Origin: Micromonospora craterilacus
GTDB taxonomy: Bacteria > Actinomycetota > Actinomycetes > Mycobacteriales > Micromonosporaceae
Direction of reading: 5' to 3'
Assembly (NCBI RefSeq): GCF_003236315.1
Contig: NZ_POTY01000004.1
Coordinates: 26,437 to 90,436, forward strand
DNA length: 64,000 bases
Under the pieces are notes generated by a model. That model saw only the letters and a list, made by a program, of their open reading frames with translations. It was not told the origin of the DNA and did no database searches. Positions 63,503 to 64,000 of the stretch are shown in pieces (position 1 is the stretch's first letter; each line of letters opens with the position of its first letter). A program made the position numbers and the translations under genes.

Positions 63503-63885
63503 ACCGCCGAACACGCAGGCTGCCGAGGTGGCTGGGGCTGGGCCTGCTCCTCGCCGTCGCGGGCTGCGCCAGCACCCAACCGCCCCCGCCGCCGGAGGTC
63601 CGCGCCGGCCAGCCGGGCCGAGGGGCGGACCTCATCGCCCAGTACGGCTGCGGCTCCTGCCACACCATCCCCGGCATCAACCGGGCGGACGGGCTGGTCG
63701 GCCCGCCGCTGACCCGGTTCGGTGCCCGCTCCTACATCGCCGGGGAGTTGGTGAACAACGCCGACAACCTGCAGCGCTGGATCGTGGATCCGCAGGCGGT
63801 CGAGCCGGGCACCGCCATGCCGAACCTGGGCATCCCGGCCATCGATGCCCAGGACATCGCCGCCTACCTCTACACCCTGGACTGA
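63499..63885 (+). CDS. Lipoprotein cytochrome c
   Basis: 128 residues. Signal with lipobox AVAGC (Cys near residue 23), Pro-rich linker (TQPPPPPEVRAGQ), then a class I c-type cytochrome: YGCGSCHTIPGI heme motif and the axial Met in PGTAMPNLGI, ending with the typical helix DIAAYLYTLD. ATG overlaps the ctaG stop (ATGA). Likely a membrane-tethered electron donor to the CuA/cytochrome c subunit; needs the maturation system next door. Confidence 0.92.
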   Translation: MNRRTRRLPRWLGLGLLLAVAGCASTQPPPPPEVRAGQPGRGADLIAQYGCGSCHTIPGINRADGLVGPPLTRFGARSYIAGELVNNADNLQRWIVDPQAVEPGTAMPNLGIPAIDAQDIAAYLYTLD

Positions 63886-63891
63886 GCCGAC

Positions 63892-64000
63892 ATGAGCCGA
63901 CGGACGTACCGGTGGCATCCCAGGCGGGCGTGCGCGTACGGTGCCGTGTTCGCCCTGGCCGCCGGCCCGGCGGCCCTCGCCGCACCGACCACCCCCAGCC
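63892..64000 (+). CDS. Secreted or membrane protein, 5' part only
   Basis: The first 36 codons: MSRRTYRWHPRRACAYGAVF then a hydrophobic stretch ALAAGPAALAA and APTTPS, a signal-peptide layout. The ATG lies 6 bases after the cytochrome c stop, so the gene is part of the oxidase operon. The rest is outside the window; function cannot be judged. Confidence 0.55.
   Translation, partial: MSRRTYRWHPRRACAYGAVFALAAGPAALAAPTTPS

Overview
The window is a 64 kb piece of a high-GC actinomycete chromosome. Codon use is strongly GC3-biased, GTG starts are common, gene pairs often overlap by ATGA or GTGA, and no gene hints at another phylum. A GerW-type protein, mycelial-actinomycete families (DUF5937-like ArsR regulators, DUF2332, DUF427) and many secreted multi-module glycosidases point to a spore-forming, polymer-degrading Micromonosporaceae-like organism. 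That placement is inferred from gene content only. No rRNA, tRNA, CRISPR array, replication origin or intact transposon was found.

Layout. 1-4550: end of an Fe-S/flavin dehydrogenase, an enolase-superfamily enzyme, a RibD-C reductase divergent from a TetR regulator coupled to a macrolide-type glycosyltransferase, and a TMEM175-like channel. 4608-8180: a leftward, translationally coupled FecBCD-type metal-chelate uptake operon that ends in a SAM methyltransferase; its promoter carries a near-perfect Nur (nickel regulator) box, so nickel or cobalt chelate uptake is the leading prediction. 8351-10333: aldo/keto reductase divergent from an ArsR-like regulator. 10475-18599: two secreted GH78 alpha-L-rhamnosidases whose promoters share the same -10 region and LacI-type operator. 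18709-22758: a membrane protein, a DHA2 exporter, a DUF817 protein and a DUF2087 regulator.

22895-27200 is an accessory patch: an SMI1/KNR4 orphan, an IS701-type transposase remnant, two AT-richer membrane genes, a 71-residue stand-alone GntR regulator divergent from three tiny Cys-motif proteins, and a 17-bp direct repeat at 23989 and 27158. 27246-38812: RibD-C reductase, truncated alpha/beta hydrolase, secreted M14 carboxypeptidase, PLP decarboxylase, lipoprotein, DUF2332, cysteine-desulfurase-like enzyme divergent from an XRE-cupin regulator with paired TGCA-N6-TGCA sites, and gamma-glutamyltransferase. 38972-52305: a 1604-residue double GH43 enzyme, YceI, a secreted HNH nuclease, a xanthine-dehydrogenase fragment, rpmJ2 (bL36), and a 1312-residue ThuA/sorbosone-dehydrogenase/PKD/CBM protein. 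The two large enzymes have LacI-type palindromes at their promoters.

53341-64000: a GerW-like gene, then a leftward System I cytochrome c maturation operon (ccmC-E-F-G-H) divergent from a rightward caa3-type oxidase operon (ctaC with a fused cytochrome c domain, ctaD, ctaE, small membrane protein, ctaG, lipoprotein cytochrome c). The maturation genes would attach heme to the c-type domains encoded next door. ccmA, ccmB and ccmD are not seen. Four sugar-utilisation genes share CG- or GC-centred LacI-type operators while no LacI repressor is encoded here, so their regulators must lie elsewhere.
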